From contig NC_014306.1 in NCBI RefSeq assembly GCF_000196615.1, positions 4,650,001-4,714,000 of the forward strand: a stretch of 64,000 nt of DNA. The letters run 5' to 3'. The notes under the pieces were generated by a model, which saw only the letters and a program-made list of their open reading frames with translations, had not been told where the DNA came from and did no database searches. This document shows, one piece after another, positions 20,593 to 31,581 of this stretch. The position numbers were made by a program, and so were the translations under genes. Every line of letters starts with the position of its first letter. Within the stretch, counting starts at the first letter, position 1. The stretch is from Erwinia billingiae Eb661 (GTDB taxonomy: Bacteria; Pseudomonadota; Gammaproteobacteria; Enterobacterales; Enterobacteriaceae).

Positions 20593-22701
20593 TTACTCCC
20601 CCGCTTTCTTAACGGATTTCCCGCTTAGCTCACCCGCCTTGCGCCTGCGATTAATATCCTTAATCAGCCGGTTAACCCGCACATCGGCAAACATCTCTTC
20701 CAGCGTCATGCTGAGCTTTCTGCGCCAGTTCGGGTATTGATCGGTGGTTCCGGGCACGTTGACCGGCTTATCCATATCCAGCCAGTCCTCCGGTTGCAGA
20801 CCCAGCAGCGCACTGTTGCTGTCGGCAATAAATCGCTGCATCCCGCGATTCAACTCCGGGGTCATTTTCATCACGCTGGCTTTTTTGCCGTTGCTTTTAG
20901 ACAGGCAGCCATACTGATGCAAGGCCGTCAGCAGAGCCTGCTTCTGTCTGGCGCGATCCTGATACAGCCGGTGCAGCACCACTTTGTCCGGGTAGAGCCC
21001 AAGCCGCTCCCCTAATACCAGATCGCCGGCATTCCAGAAGCCGCGCAGCGTTGGCAAGTCGTGGGTAGTGGCACTCGCCATCGACTGACGGGGCCAGGCG
21101 GCGGGTGAATGGTACTGGTCCATATTCTGCTGCTCGAAGTACAGCACCTTCCAGGAGTAGATACCGCCATCTCGCAGCAGTGAGACGATCTCCTTCGGCA
21201 CCGTGCCCAAATCTTCGCCAATCACCATGCACTGATTGCGCTGGCTCTCCAGTGCGAGGATTGCCAGCAAGTCTTCCACCGGATAGTAAACATAGGCACC
21301 GAAGTTGGCGGTTTCACCGTAGGGGATCCACCATAGCCGCAGCATCGACATCACATGATCGATGCGCAGCGCACCGCAGCTGGCCATATTCGCCCGTACC
21401 AGGTCGATAAATGGCTGATAGCCTCTGGCTGCCATAACGTGTGGATCCATCGGTGGCAGCCCCCAGTTTTGACCCAGCGGCCCCAGAATATCCGGCGGCG
21501 CCCCGACGGAAGCACCGAGGCAATACAGCTCCGGATCGCACCAGGTTTCCGAACCGCCTTCGGCCACGCCAACCGCCAGGTCACGGTATAAGCCGATCGG
21601 CATCTTGCGCTGCTGGCTCAGCTGCCAGCAGGCATCAAACTGCCGGTTTGCCAGCCACTGTAACCACAGCCAGAAGCGGATTTCACTCTCCTGCTGCTGG
21701 CAAAACTGCTGCACTTCTTTCGAGTGGGCCTGCTGCAAGGTCTTCGGCCACACGGGCCAGCCCCAACGATCGGGGTTGTCCGCCAGCATAATGCCGTGCA
21801 GCGCATCATAAGCCGCCTGCCAGTAGAGGCTGCTACCGCCTTCGGCGATAAAATCCTCAAATTGCACCACGTCGGGATCGCTATTTTTGCGCTGGGTAAA
21901 ATGCTGCCACGCATGACGCAGCCCGCTGATTTTCAGCTCGCCAACCCGTGCATAATCCACCCAGTCACTTTCACGGGCTTTGGCCAGCTGCTTTTGCGTG
22001 CCTTTTTGTTGCCACCAGCGTTGCGCCGCTTTGCCCTGCTGGAAATCCGGCACCTCAGCCACAGCGATATACAGCACGTTCAGCCAGCGCCGGGACGAGG
22101 GACTGTACGGGCTGGCGCTTTCCGGGTTCGCGGGATACAGCGAATGGATCGGATTCAGGCCGATAAACGCGCCACCCCGATCGGCCACTTCCGCCAGCAA
22201 GCGTTTTAAATCGCCGAAATCCCCCATTCCCCAGTTCTGTTCAGAACGCACGGTATACAGCTGAACGCAGGATCCCCACAGTTTTTTGCCCTGCAGCAAC
22301 GGCTCAGGTTCATAGCAGCGCTTAGGGGCCACAATGATCCGGCACTGCCACTGCTTTCCAGCCTGCTGAAGATGCAGCTGATGGTAGCCGAAGGCCAGAT
22401 TGGCCGGCAGCCGGATCGCTTCCCCACCGTTCACCGTTCCGCTGTGTTCCCGCCCGTTCTCCATCATCAGCTGCCACTGATATTCGCCCTTTCCACCGAC
22501 CGGCAGTTGCAGCAAACGCTTACGAATAAACACTTTGCAGGCCGGTACCGGCCCGGGTTTTTCTTTGTGCTTCCCCGACATCGCCGCCAGCAGACGCTGA
22601 CGGATGGCCACGCTGACCTCTTCCGCCTCACCACGGGCGTTGATGTATTTTGTGGCGATCCCGGCGGCGGCGGCTTCCTGTTCAAATTTCTTTTTGTCCA
22701 T
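20593..22701 (-). CDS. malQ: 4-alpha-glucanotransferase (amylomaltase) MalQ
   Basis: A 702-residue GH77 enzyme that transfers maltodextrinyl groups between chains and releases glucose, working with MalP. Recognisable blocks are KLWGSCVQLYTVRSEQNWGMGDFGDL, the nucleophile region ALRIDHVMSMLRLW, the acid/base GEDLGTVP, and ATTHDLPTLRGFW. Slightly longer than the E. coli enzyme (694). It is second in the malPQ operon, 9 bp after malP, with a Lys-rich C-terminal tail. Confidence 0.95.
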   Translation of the reverse strand: MDKKKFEQEAAAAGIATKYINARGEAEEVSVAIRQRLLAAMSGKHKEKPGPVPACKVFIRKRLLQLPVGGKGEYQWQLMMENGREHSGTVNGGEAIRLPANLAFGYHQLHLQQAGKQWQCRIIVAPKRCYEPEPLLQGKKLWGSCVQLYTVRSEQNWGMGDFGDLKRLLAEVADRGGAFIGLNPIHSLYPANPESASPYSPSSRRWLNVLYIAVAEVPDFQQGKAAQRWWQQKGTQKQLAKARESDWVDYARVGELKISGLRHAWQHFTQRKNSDPDVVQFEDFIAEGGSSLYWQAAYDALHGIMLADNPDRWGWPVWPKTLQQAHSKEVQQFCQQQESEIRFWLWLQWLANRQFDACWQLSQQRKMPIGLYRDLAVGVAEGGSETWCDPELYCLGASVGAPPDILGPLGQNWGLPPMDPHVMAARGYQPFIDLVRANMASCGALRIDHVMSMLRLWWIPYGETANFGAYVYYPVEDLLAILALESQRNQCMVIGEDLGTVPKEIVSLLRDGGIYSWKVLYFEQQNMDQYHSPAAWPRQSMASATTHDLPTLRGFWNAGDLVLGERLGLYPDKVVLHRLYQDRARQKQALLTALHQYGCLSKSNGKKASVMKMTPELNRGMQRFIADSNSALLGLQPEDWLDMDKPVNVPGTTDQYPNWRRKLSMTLEEMFADVRVNRLIKDINRRRKAGELSGKSVKKAGE

Positions 22702-22710
22702 TGCGGCTCC

Positions 22711-25110
22711 TTAGCGCTTCGCCTGCCAGATACGCTGCTGATAATCGCGGATTGAGCGATCGGAACTGAACATCCCGGTACGGGCAGTGTTCAGGATGGT
22801 GGCGCGGGTCCAGGCTTCCCGATCGCGCCACAGGGTTTCCACCCGCTTTTGCGCCTCGATATAGCTGTTGAAATCCGCCAGCACCAGCCAGGGATCGCCG
22901 CCCTTATCCAGGCTGTGCAGCATCAGGTCGAAGGCATGTTTATCACCATCGCTGAAGAAGCCTTTTTCCAGCTCCTTCAGCAGGCCATCAAGATGCTTAT
23001 CCTTCTTACGCAGCTTTTTCGGTGAATAGCCGCCCGCTTTCAGCGCCTTCACTTCATACACCGAGTTACCGAAGATAAAGATATTCTCTTCACCGACCTG
23101 TTCGGCAATCTCAACGTTTGCCCCATCCAGCGTGCCGATAGTTAACGCGCCGTTCAGCGCCAGTTTCATATTGCCGGTACCGGACGCTTCATAACCGGCA
23201 GTGGAGATCTGTTCGGAAAGGTCCGCCGCCGGGATCATCAATTCCGCCGCCGTAATCCGGTAGTCAGGGATAAACACCACTTTCAGCTTGTCGCCTACCA
23301 GCGGATCGTTGTTGATTTTCTCCGCCACTTTATTGATGGCGTAGATAATATTTTTGGCGAGGTAGTAACCCGGTGCCGCTTTGGCACCAAACAGGAATAC
23401 GCGCGGAACAACGTCTTTCTCAGGGTTTTCGCGCAGCGCTTTGTAGCAATGCAGGATGTGCAACAGACCCAGATGCTGGCGTTTGTACTCGTGCAGGCGT
23501 TTGATTTGCACATCGAACAGCGCATCCGGGCTGACCACAATGCCGGTCACCCGCTTGATATAGTCGGCCAGCCGCACCTTGTTATCGTGTTTGATCTGGC
23601 GATAACGCTTACGGAAGGCTTTATTATCGGCAAAGGGTTCTAGCCCTTTCAGCACATCCAGCTGATTGGCCCATTCGACCTTCAACGTCTCGTCGATCAG
23701 CCCGGCCAGCGCCGGGTTACACTGTTTTAGCCAGCGGCGCGGGGTGATGCCGTTGGTGACATTGTGGAATTTGTTCGGCCACAGCTGGTGATACTCGGGG
23801 AACAGATCTTTCACCACCAGCTCAGAATGCAGTGCCGCCACGCCGTTAACCGCAAAGCCACCGACCACGCAGAGGTTCGCCATCCGCAGCTGATGGTCGT
23901 AGAGCACCGCCAGCTTCTCCCACACCGCCTCTTCGCCAGGCCAGTGCTGCTCCACGACCTTTTTGAAGCGTTTGTTGATCTCGTTGACGATCATAAAATG
24001 GCGTGGCAACAGCGTGCGGAACAGTCGTTGATCCCAGCGCTCCAGCGCCTCCGGCATCAAGGTATGGTTGGTGTAAGCGAAGGTTCTGCTGGTGATGGCC
24101 CAGGCGTCGTCCCAGCTCATCTGATGATCATCAAGCAAGACGCGCAGCATTTCAGGAATGGCGATGGTGGGATGGGTATCGTTTAGCTGGATGACTTCAT
24201 AATCCGGCAGCTCGGCGATATGGCGCCCGGCCAGATGATGGCGGCGCAGAATGTCGGCCACCGAGCAGGCACACTGGAAATACTGCTGCATCAGGCGCAG
24301 CTGCTTGCCTTCCTGATGATTATCATTCGGATACAGCACTTTGGTCAGCTTCGCTGCGTCAATCCCCTGCTGTTCAGCCTTGAGGAACTTGCCGTCATTA
24401 AATAATGTCAGATCAAAGGGATGCGCATGCGTGGCCTGCCACAGTCGCAGTGGCTGAGTGATGCCGTTGCGATAGCCGGTGACGGGCAGATCCCAGGCCT
24501 CACCACGCAGCGTAAACGCCGGTTCCCAGCGGGAGATGCCGCCCTGTTTAACCACTTTACCGCCCAGCCCAACGTTCACATCCAGCGCCGCGTTATGGCG
24601 GAACCACGGATAGCTGTTGCGCTGCCAGTCGTCCGGCGCTTCAAACTGCTGGCCGTCAACAAAGGACTGGCGGAACAAGCCGTACTGATAGTTCAGCCCG
24701 TAGCCGATTGCCGGTTGTCCCACCGTCGCCATCGAATCGAGATAGCAGGCCGCCAGCCGACCCAGCCCCCCGTTGCCTAATGCCGGATCGACCTCTTCTT
24801 CCAGCAGCTCGCTCAAATCGCACTGGTGCTTAGCCAGGCTGGCTTTAACCTCATCATACCAACCGAGATTCAGCAGGTTATTGCCGGTCAGCCTGCCGAT
24901 TAAGAATTCCATTGAAATGTAGTTAACGTGGCGCTGTTTCCTGGTCGGTCTGGCCACCGGCAAGGCCGCCAGCATCTCGGCCAGTGCGCCGCTAAGGGCC
25001 TGCCACCATTGATGCTGCGTCATTTCACTGGCTGAAGCTAAACCAAGATGTTGCCACTGACGGGTAAGGGCCGCGTCAAAACGCGCCTGATTGAATTTCT
25101 GCTGCGACAT
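22711..25110 (-). CDS. malP: Maltodextrin phosphorylase MalP
   Basis: A 799-residue GT35 phosphorylase cutting alpha-1,4-glucans to glucose-1-phosphate. The PLP-binding region [28 protein letters not shown] is intact. It is told from the glycogen phosphorylase at 29115 by its position with malQ and by a MalP-like N-terminus ([19 protein letters not shown]). The ATG follows AAGGAAG. In E. coli malT lies divergently upstream; here glpR follows after 170 bp and no MalT box (GGGGATGAGG-type) stands out. Confidence 0.95.
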   Translation of the reverse strand: MSQQKFNQARFDAALTRQWQHLGLASASEMTQHQWWQALSGALAEMLAALPVARPTRKQRHVNYISMEFLIGRLTGNNLLNLGWYDEVKASLAKHQCDLSELLEEEVDPALGNGGLGRLAACYLDSMATVGQPAIGYGLNYQYGLFRQSFVDGQQFEAPDDWQRNSYPWFRHNAALDVNVGLGGKVVKQGGISRWEPAFTLRGEAWDLPVTGYRNGITQPLRLWQATHAHPFDLTLFNDGKFLKAEQQGIDAAKLTKVLYPNDNHQEGKQLRLMQQYFQCACSVADILRRHHLAGRHIAELPDYEVIQLNDTHPTIAIPEMLRVLLDDHQMSWDDAWAITSRTFAYTNHTLMPEALERWDQRLFRTLLPRHFMIVNEINKRFKKVVEQHWPGEEAVWEKLAVLYDHQLRMANLCVVGGFAVNGVAALHSELVVKDLFPEYHQLWPNKFHNVTNGITPRRWLKQCNPALAGLIDETLKVEWANQLDVLKGLEPFADNKAFRKRYRQIKHDNKVRLADYIKRVTGIVVSPDALFDVQIKRLHEYKRQHLGLLHILHCYKALRENPEKDVVPRVFLFGAKAAPGYYLAKNIIYAINKVAEKINNDPLVGDKLKVVFIPDYRITAAELMIPAADLSEQISTAGYEASGTGNMKLALNGALTIGTLDGANVEIAEQVGEENIFIFGNSVYEVKALKAGGYSPKKLRKKDKHLDGLLKELEKGFFSDGDKHAFDLMLHSLDKGGDPWLVLADFNSYIEAQKRVETLWRDREAWTRATILNTARTGMFSSDRSIRDYQQRIWQAKR

Positions 25111-25280
25111 ACCGCTTCCTTATTAAAAGGGAAAAATGGCAAAGTGCAAACCGGCTTACGACTCTTACAGTTAAGACCGGAACAGAATAAATTGCTCGTT
25201 GAGGGAAAGATAAACTTGATACAAAAGAAGAAAGGAGAAAAGCGCGCGGCATCCTTGCCACAGTGTGCAGAGCCCGGGCG

Positions 25281-26039
25281 TTAGCACAGCTCCAGATGCA
25301 CTTCGTGCTGCTCGATGGTCTGCATCACGCTCGGTGGCGGCGTCTCATCGGTAAACAGGTAGTCGATCAGGCTCATATTTCCCAGATTGACCATCGCGTT
25401 GCGGCCAAACTTGGAGTGGTCAGCAACCAGCATGACGCAGCGAGAGTTTTCAATAATCGCCCGCTTGGTACGCACTTCGTGATAGTCGAAGTCCAGCAGA
25501 GAACCGTCCATATCGATGCCGCTGATCCCCAGAATGCCGAAGTCCAGGCGGAACTGAGAGATATAGTCGAGCGTCGCCTCACCCATAATGCCGCCATCAC
25601 GGGTACGCACTTCGCCACCGGCAACGATCAGACTGAAATCGGGTTTCGACATCAGCAGCATCGCGACATTCAGGTTGTTGGTTACCACCCGCAGATTGCT
25701 GTGATTCAGCAACGCGTGCGCCACCGCTTCCGGCGTGGTGCCGATATCAATGAACAGCGACGCGCCGTCAGGGATCTGGCTGGCAACGCGCTGGGCAATA
25801 CGCGCTTTTTCGGCCGACCACATCATCTTACGATCCTGCCAGGCGGTATTTTCCGAACTGGATGGCAGGGCAGCCCCGCCGTGATGACGTTGAATTTTAT
25901 TCTGTTCTGCCAGGTCGTTCAGGTCGCGACGGATGGTTTGTGGGCTGACGGCAAAATGATCCACCAGCTCTTCCGTACTGACATATCCCTGACGACGCAC
26001 TAATTCGATAATGGCGTCATGACGTTGCGTTTGCTTCAC
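25281..26039 (-). CDS. glpR: Glycerol-3-phosphate regulon repressor GlpR
   Basis: A 252-residue DeoR-family repressor released by glycerol-3-phosphate. It has an N-terminal helix-turn-helix (RRQGYVSTEELVDHFAVSPQTIRRDLN) and a sugar-phosphate-binding domain with the GGEVRTRDGGIMGEAT and SLIDYLFTDE blocks. Length equals E. coli GlpR. It ends the glpEGR operon and should act on the operators upstream of glpD. Confidence 0.95.
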   Translation of the reverse strand: MKQTQRHDAIIELVRRQGYVSTEELVDHFAVSPQTIRRDLNDLAEQNKIQRHHGGAALPSSSENTAWQDRKMMWSAEKARIAQRVASQIPDGASLFIDIGTTPEAVAHALLNHSNLRVVTNNLNVAMLLMSKPDFSLIVAGGEVRTRDGGIMGEATLDYISQFRLDFGILGISGIDMDGSLLDFDYHEVRTKRAIIENSRCVMLVADHSKFGRNAMVNLGNMSLIDYLFTDETPPPSVMQTIEQHEVHLELC

Positions 26040-26077
26040 AAAACTCTCCTGTCCAGGCGTCCCTGCTGATGAATGCT

Positions 26078-26902
26078 TTAGGATCTTTTAACGTGTCGGG
26101 TATCAACAAATGCCATGGCCAGACCGACCAACAGGCCGGTAACGTGCGCGGCGTTGGCAATAGACAAGCCAAACCAGCCCATGTAGCCCACCACCAGCCA
26201 GACGACCGCGAAGGCCATCAGCCCACGTTCAAGGTAGATGCCACTTTGCGGGTCGCGCTCGCCTCTCAGCCACGCGTAGCCCATCAGAGCATAGACGGCG
26301 CCAGACAGGCCACCAAACATCACCCCACTGTATTTGGACTGCATCCAGCCACTGAGCAGCGCCGAGATCAGCAGGATGACAAACAGCTTGCCGCTGCCCA
26401 GCCTTTTTTCCACCGCGCCGCCCAGATACCACCACCACATCAGGTTAAAGGTGATGTGCAGGATCGAGAAGTGCAGCAGCGCATGGGTGAACCAGCGCCA
26501 CAACTCAAAGTGCTGGTCTGCATCAGGCCAGGCCAGCAGGCTCATGACCGTCTGGTCGCCAAAAATCTGCATCAGGACAAAGACCACGATGCACATCACC
26601 ATCACGGACAGCGTTAGCGGTCCGGCGCGCTCACGGATATTGGCCAACAGTGAGGAGCCCTGATAATGAATGCCGGACGAGGTGCTGCCTGAATGCCAGC
26701 TCGCCGCCTGATAGCGCGGGTGGTTCGGGTCGCGAATAAACTGGCTAAGTTCGTTTTCGACCAGATTGACTTTCGAATCATCATCCAGCCAAACCGTATA
26801 ATGGTTATCGTGCTCCACACGCAGCTGGATGCCACGGGTTGCCATATAGTCCACAAAGGCTTGCGCCATGCGGGGGTTGGAGAATTCAGTGATGCGCATC
26901 AT
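26078..26902 (-). CDS. glpG: Rhomboid intramembrane serine protease GlpG
   Basis: A 274-residue membrane protease with an N-terminal cytoplasmic domain and six membrane helices. The dyad is present: Ser-200 in [10 protein letters not shown] and His-253 in NAAHVTG. The loop-1 WR motif ([13 protein letters not shown]) is also kept. It is the middle gene of glpEGR. The native substrates are mostly unknown. Two adjacent ATG codons make the exact start uncertain by one residue. Confidence 0.96.
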   Translation of the reverse strand: MMRITEFSNPRMAQAFVDYMATRGIQLRVEHDNHYTVWLDDDSKVNLVENELSQFIRDPNHPRYQAASWHSGSTSSGIHYQGSSLLANIRERAGPLTLSVMVMCIVVFVLMQIFGDQTVMSLLAWPDADQHFELWRWFTHALLHFSILHITFNLMWWWYLGGAVEKRLGSGKLFVILLISALLSGWMQSKYSGVMFGGLSGAVYALMGYAWLRGERDPQSGIYLERGLMAFAVVWLVVGYMGWFGLSIANAAHVTGLLVGLAMAFVDTRHVKRS

Positions 26903-26968
26903 CGCCGTCGAAAGTCCCTGTTAATTAAAACGAAAGAACAGTATACCGCACTGTTTGAAGAGGGTCAG

Positions 26969-27298
26969 TTAAAGCGCAACGGCTTCCACCTGCTGCGGGA
27001 ACACCACACGCCAGGCTTCAAAACCCCCATCAACGCTGAACACCTGATTAAATCCCTGGTTCAACAGATACTGCGCGGCACTTTTACTGCTGATGCCGTG
27101 ATAGCACATCACCAGCACCGGCGTGTCGACATCCGACTGCGCGATAAAACCGGGCAGCGACTCATTGGTCAGATGAAAGGCCCCGCTGGCATGCGCGGCG
27201 GCATAACTCTGCGGATCGCGGATATCAACCAGCAGCGCGTTGTTGTCGGTCATCTGTGCCTGTGCCTGCTGCACGCTGATGCACTCAAATTGTTCCAT
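26969..27298 (-). CDS. glpE: Thiosulfate sulfurtransferase GlpE
   Basis: A 109-residue single-domain rhodanese that moves sulfane sulfur from thiosulfate to cyanide or thioredoxin. The active Cys-65 sits in the loop VMCYHGISS, as in E. coli. It is first in glpEGR and divergent from glpD across a 230-bp gap. Confidence 0.95.
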   Translation of the reverse strand: MEQFECISVQQAQAQMTDNNALLVDIRDPQSYAAAHASGAFHLTNESLPGFIAQSDVDTPVLVMCYHGISSKSAAQYLLNQGFNQVFSVDGGFEAWRVVFPQQVEAVAL

Positions 27299-27475
27299 GG
27301 TGGGTTCTCGTCAAAGTCAGACAAATCAGCCTTATTGTAACGCGAAGGTTGCCTGGAATAACCCGATATGTTGCAGGGTTAAGCGGCTTTTCTTTGCTCA
27401 ATTATGTTACCTGCATCACGCATAAATGTTTTTATTCGGTTAACGCTGGCATCAATGTGCGAATACGATTATTAT

Positions 27476-27515
27476 AATGCTCGAAAACGAACATTTAAGA
27501 ACTATTCCGAACATC
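27476..27515. promoter_or_regulatory. Tandem GlpR operators upstream of glpD
   Basis: AATGCTCGAAAACGAACATT at 27476-27495 matches the GlpR operator consensus (AATGTTCGATAACGAACATT) with few changes. A second, weaker copy directly follows with a perfect right half CGAACAT (27508-27514). Glycerol-3-phosphate should relieve repression of glpD here. Confidence 0.75.
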
Positions 27516-27528
27516 GGGGGAAGATGAC

Positions 27529-29037
27529 GTGGAAACCAAAGATTTGATCGTAATCGGCGGCGGCATCAACGGCGCTGGCATTGCGGCTGATGCTGCAGGA
27601 CGCGGCCTGTCTGTGCTGATGCTGGAAGCGCAAGATTTGGCCTGCGCGACCTCTTCCGCCAGCTCCAAACTTATCCACGGTGGCCTGCGCTACCTGGAGC
27701 ATTACGAATTCCGTCTGGTCAGCGAAGCGCTGGCAGAACGTGAAGTGCTGTTGAAGATGGCACCGCACATCGCTTTCCCAATGCGTTTCCGTCTGCCGCA
27801 CCGTCCGCATCTGCGTCCGGCGTGGATGATCCGCATCGGTCTGTTTATGTATGACCATCTGGGCAAACGCACCAGCCTGCCGGGCAGCAAAAGTTTGCGT
27901 TTTGGCTCAGATTCGGTACTGAAGCCTGAAATCGTGCGCGGTTTCGAATATTCCGACTGCTGGGTGGACGATGCGCGCCTGGTTGTGCTGAATGCGCAGG
28001 AAGTTGAGAAGCGCGGTGGCGAAGTCCGCACCCGCACCAAAGTGACCCGCGCATGGCGTGAAAATGGCCTGTGGATGGTTGAAGCCGAAGATATCGACAG
28101 CGGCAAAACCTTCACCTGGCGTGCCAAAGGTCTGGTCAATGCCGCTGGCCCATGGGTTAAGCAGCTGTTTGATGATGGCCTGAAGCTGAAATCGCCATAC
28201 GGTATTCGCCTGATCAAGGGCAGCCACATCGTGGTGCCACGCGTGCATACGCAGAAACAGGCTTACATTCTGCAGAACGAAGATAACCGTATCGTGTTTG
28301 TGATCCCGTGGATGGACGAATTCTCGATCATCGGAACCACCGACGTGGAATACAAAGGCGATCCGAAAAACGTCCATATCGACGACAACGAGACCGAATA
28401 CCTGCTGAAAGTGTTCAACGGCCACTTTAAGAAGTCGCTGAGCAAAGAGGATATCGTCTGGTCTTACTCCGGCGTGCGTCCACTGTGCGATGACGAATCT
28501 GATTCACCGCAGGCGATCACCCGCGATTACACGCTCGACGTGCGCGATGATAACGGCCAGGCACCGTTGCTCTCTGTCTTTGGCGGCAAGCTCACCACTT
28601 ACCGTAAGCTGGCTGAGCACGCGATGGAGAAATTGTCGAAGTACTATCCGAAAGCGGGTCCGGCCTGGACCAAAACCTGCGTGCTGCCAGGCGGAGATAT
28701 TGCCGGTACGCGTGAAGATTACGCCGCCAGTCTGCGTCGCCGTTATCCGTTTATTACTGAAGGGATGGCCCGTCACTACGCCCGGACTTATGGTAGCAAT
28801 ACCGAGAAGCTGTTAAGCGGCGCGACCAGCCTGGAAGAGTTGGGCGAGCTGTTTGGTCACCACTTCTATGAAGCCGAACTGCGTTATCTGGTGGAAAACG
28901 AGTGGGTGCGTGAGCAGGATGATGCCCTGTGGCGCAGGACCAAAATCGGTATGTGGCTGAACGATGAGCAACGCGCCCGCGTTGGCGAATGGCTGGCTCA
29001 GCACGCGAAGAAACCGGCGCTGTCACTGGCTTCCTGA
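27529..29037 (+). CDS. glpD: Aerobic glycerol-3-phosphate dehydrogenase GlpD
   Basis: A 502-residue FAD enzyme at the inner membrane that oxidises glycerol-3-phosphate to dihydroxyacetone phosphate and feeds ubiquinone. The FAD-binding GGGINGAGIAADAAGRG lies at the N-terminus and the body is nearly identical to E. coli GlpD (KGSHIVVPRV, YSGVRPLCDDESDSPQAITRDYTL). Translation starts at GTG 27529, giving METKDLIVIGGG, with GGGGGAAG as ribosome-binding site. Confidence 0.98.
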   Translation: METKDLIVIGGGINGAGIAADAAGRGLSVLMLEAQDLACATSSASSKLIHGGLRYLEHYEFRLVSEALAEREVLLKMAPHIAFPMRFRLPHRPHLRPAWMIRIGLFMYDHLGKRTSLPGSKSLRFGSDSVLKPEIVRGFEYSDCWVDDARLVVLNAQEVEKRGGEVRTRTKVTRAWRENGLWMVEAEDIDSGKTFTWRAKGLVNAAGPWVKQLFDDGLKLKSPYGIRLIKGSHIVVPRVHTQKQAYILQNEDNRIVFVIPWMDEFSIIGTTDVEYKGDPKNVHIDDNETEYLLKVFNGHFKKSLSKEDIVWSYSGVRPLCDDESDSPQAITRDYTLDVRDDNGQAPLLSVFGGKLTTYRKLAEHAMEKLSKYYPKAGPAWTKTCVLPGGDIAGTREDYAASLRRRYPFITEGMARHYARTYGSNTEKLLSGATSLEELGELFGHHFYEAELRYLVENEWVREQDDALWRRTKIGMWLNDEQRARVGEWLAQHAKKPALSLAS

Positions 29038-29057
29038 TTCATCCCGTCGACGTAAAG

Positions 29058-29089
29058 AAAAGGGGCAGAATGATTATTCTGCCCCTTTT
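29058..29089. terminator. Bidirectional terminator between glpD and glgP
   Basis: A 14-bp stem (AAAAGGGGCAGAAT with ATTCTGCCCCTTTT) around a GATT loop. T-runs are available on both strands for the convergent glpD and glg transcripts. Confidence 0.9.
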
Positions 29090-29114
29090 ACATTTCAGCT
29101 TTTAACGCGCGGGA

Positions 29115-31562
29115 TTACAACCGTACCGGTTTGATCCCCCAAATCTCGTCAGCGTATTCCTGAATCGTCCGGTCCGAGGAGAAGTAGCCCATATTGGCGA
29201 TGTTCAGCAGCGCCTTGCGGGTCCACTCATCCGGGTGACGATAAAGCGCATCCACCTTATCCTGGGTATCAACATAGCTGCGATAGTCGGCCAGCAGCTG
29301 GTAATGGTCGCCCAGATTGACCAGCGAATCGAACAGATTACGGTAGCGGCCCGGTTCCTGAGGACTGAAGGTGCCGGTGGCGATTTGCGTCAGCGCCTGA
29401 TGCAGTTCCGCATCCTGCTCGTAAATCTTGTGCGCGCTATAGCCATTCTTGCGCAGCGCTTCGACCTGCGGCGTAGTGTTACCGAAGATAAACATATTCT
29501 CCTCGCCCACGTGCTCCAGCATCTCGACATTGGCACCATCCAGCGTGCCGATGGTCAGCGCGCCGTTCAGCGCAAATTTCATATTACTGGTGCCGGACGC
29601 TTCGGTCCCCGCCAGTGAAATCTGTTCCGAGAGATCTGCCGCCGGAATGATGATCTGCGCCAGACTGACGCTGTAGTTAGGCACAAAAACCACCTTCAGC
29701 CGGTTTCTCACCAGCGGATCGTTGTTAATGACCTTCGCCACATCGTTGATCAGGTGGATGATATGCTTCGCGGTGTAGTAAGCCGAGGCGGCCTTACCGG
29801 CAAAGATATTAACGCGCGGCACCCAGTCAGCATCAGGATCTTCTTTGATGCGGTTATAGCGGGTGATCACATGCAGCACGTTCAGCAGCTGACGCTTATA
29901 TTCGTGGATGCGCTTAATCTGCACGTCAAACAGCGCGTGCGGATCGATAACCACCCCCATTTTCTGCGCAATATAGTCGGCCAGCCGCTTTTTGTTGTGC
30001 AGCTTGGCATCGCTGATCTGCGCCAGGAAGCTGGGGTAATCGATATGCTGCTTCAGCTCATCCAACTGGCTCAGCTCGGTACGCCAGGTGCGGCCAATCG
30101 CCTCATCCAGCACCCCGGAGAGTTCAGGATTCGCCAGCGCCAGCCAGCGACGCGGGGTCACGCCGTTGGTTTTATTGCAGAAACGGCCAGGGAACAGCGC
30201 GGCAAAATCCGCAAACAGCGACTGCACCATCAGATTGGAGTGCAGCTCAGAAACGCCGTTCACCTTGTGGCTGACCACCACCGCCAGCCACGCCATACGA
30301 ATTTTTCGGCCATTGTTCTCATCAATGATCGAAATGCGTGACTGCAGATCCCAGTCGTCCGGGTAGTAATCCTGAATGGTTTTCAGGAAGTAATCGTTAA
30401 TATCAAAGATGATTTGCAGATGGCGCGGCAGGATCTTGCCGATCATATCGACCGGCCAGGTTTCCAGCGCTTCGGTCATCAGCGTGTGGTTGGTATAGGA
30501 GAACACCTGACAGGTGACTTCAAACGCATCATCCCAGCTGAACTTATGCTCATCGATCAGCAGGCGCATCAGTTCCGGGATCGCCAGCACCGGGTGAGTG
30601 TCATTCAGGTGAATGGCAATCTTGTCGGCGAGGTTATCGAAGGTTTGATGCATCCGCCAGTGGCGGCTGAGGATATCCTGCACCGTGGCCGAGACAAGGA
30701 AATACTCCTGACGCAGCCGCAGTTCCCGGCCAGAATAGGTCGAGTCATCGGGATAGAGCACGCGGGACACGTTTTCCGAATGGTTCTTATCTTCGACCGC
30801 CGCAAAGTAATCGCCCTGGTTGAATTTCCCCAGATTGATTTCATTACTGGCCTGCGCTGACCACAGGCGCAGGGTGTTAGTGGCATCGGTGTCATAGCCC
30901 GGGATAATCTGGTCGTAGGCCATCGCCTGCACTTCTTCGGTTTCCAGCCAGCGCGATCGGCTGCCTTCCAGCTGGATACGTCCGCCGAAGCGCACTTTGT
31001 AGCGGGTGTTAAAGCGCTGGAACTCCCAGGGATTACCGTATTCCAGCCAGTAGTCCGGGGACTCGGCCTGGCGACCATCAATGATATTTTGCTTGAACAT
31101 GCCGTAGTCGTAGCGAATGCCATAGCCGCGGCCAGGCAATCCTAACGTGGCAAGGGAATCCAGGAAGCACGCAGCCAGTCGGCCTAAACCACCGTTCCCC
31201 AAACCCGGATCGCTCTCTTCTTCAATCAGGTCTTCCAGATTGAAGCCCATCTCCTCCAGCGCGGCCTGAGCATCATCGTACATGCCCATCGCCAGCAGCG
31301 CGTTGGAAAGGGTTCTGCCTACCAGAAACTCCATCGACAGGTAATACACCTGCCGCACATCCTGGGAAAGCTGCGCGCGGTTGGAACGCAGCCAACGCTC
31401 AACCATCCGATCCCTGACCGCCAGCAGCGTGGCATTCAGCCATTCATGCTTGTTGGCAATCGAGGGATCTTTACCGATGGTAAACATCAATTTATAGGCA
31501 ATCGAGTGCTTCAGCGCATCGACGCTGAGCGTGGGAGCGGTATAGGTGAAAGGTGCGTTCAT
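29115..31562 (-). CDS. glgP: Glycogen phosphorylase GlgP
   Basis: An 815-residue GT35 phosphorylase releasing glucose-1-phosphate from glycogen ends. The ATG at 31562 gives [20 protein letters not shown], the E. coli GlgP start, with GGGAA ahead; the frame is open 48 codons further but that part overlaps glgA and is not coding. PLP-binding [27 protein letters not shown] is intact. It is last in glgBXCAP. Its paralogue MalP is at 22711. Confidence 0.97.
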   Translation of the reverse strand: MNAPFTYTAPTLSVDALKHSIAYKLMFTIGKDPSIANKHEWLNATLLAVRDRMVERWLRSNRAQLSQDVRQVYYLSMEFLVGRTLSNALLAMGMYDDAQAALEEMGFNLEDLIEEESDPGLGNGGLGRLAACFLDSLATLGLPGRGYGIRYDYGMFKQNIIDGRQAESPDYWLEYGNPWEFQRFNTRYKVRFGGRIQLEGSRSRWLETEEVQAMAYDQIIPGYDTDATNTLRLWSAQASNEINLGKFNQGDYFAAVEDKNHSENVSRVLYPDDSTYSGRELRLRQEYFLVSATVQDILSRHWRMHQTFDNLADKIAIHLNDTHPVLAIPELMRLLIDEHKFSWDDAFEVTCQVFSYTNHTLMTEALETWPVDMIGKILPRHLQIIFDINDYFLKTIQDYYPDDWDLQSRISIIDENNGRKIRMAWLAVVVSHKVNGVSELHSNLMVQSLFADFAALFPGRFCNKTNGVTPRRWLALANPELSGVLDEAIGRTWRTELSQLDELKQHIDYPSFLAQISDAKLHNKKRLADYIAQKMGVVIDPHALFDVQIKRIHEYKRQLLNVLHVITRYNRIKEDPDADWVPRVNIFAGKAASAYYTAKHIIHLINDVAKVINNDPLVRNRLKVVFVPNYSVSLAQIIIPAADLSEQISLAGTEASGTSNMKFALNGALTIGTLDGANVEMLEHVGEENMFIFGNTTPQVEALRKNGYSAHKIYEQDAELHQALTQIATGTFSPQEPGRYRNLFDSLVNLGDHYQLLADYRSYVDTQDKVDALYRHPDEWTRKALLNIANMGYFSSDRTIQEYADEIWGIKPVRL

Positions 31563-31581
31563 ATCAAAATTCCCATAGCCA

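Noticed and set aside
25263..26003. 246-codon plus-strand frame over glpR
   Set aside because: Antisense to glpR, with no motif and no conserved partner.
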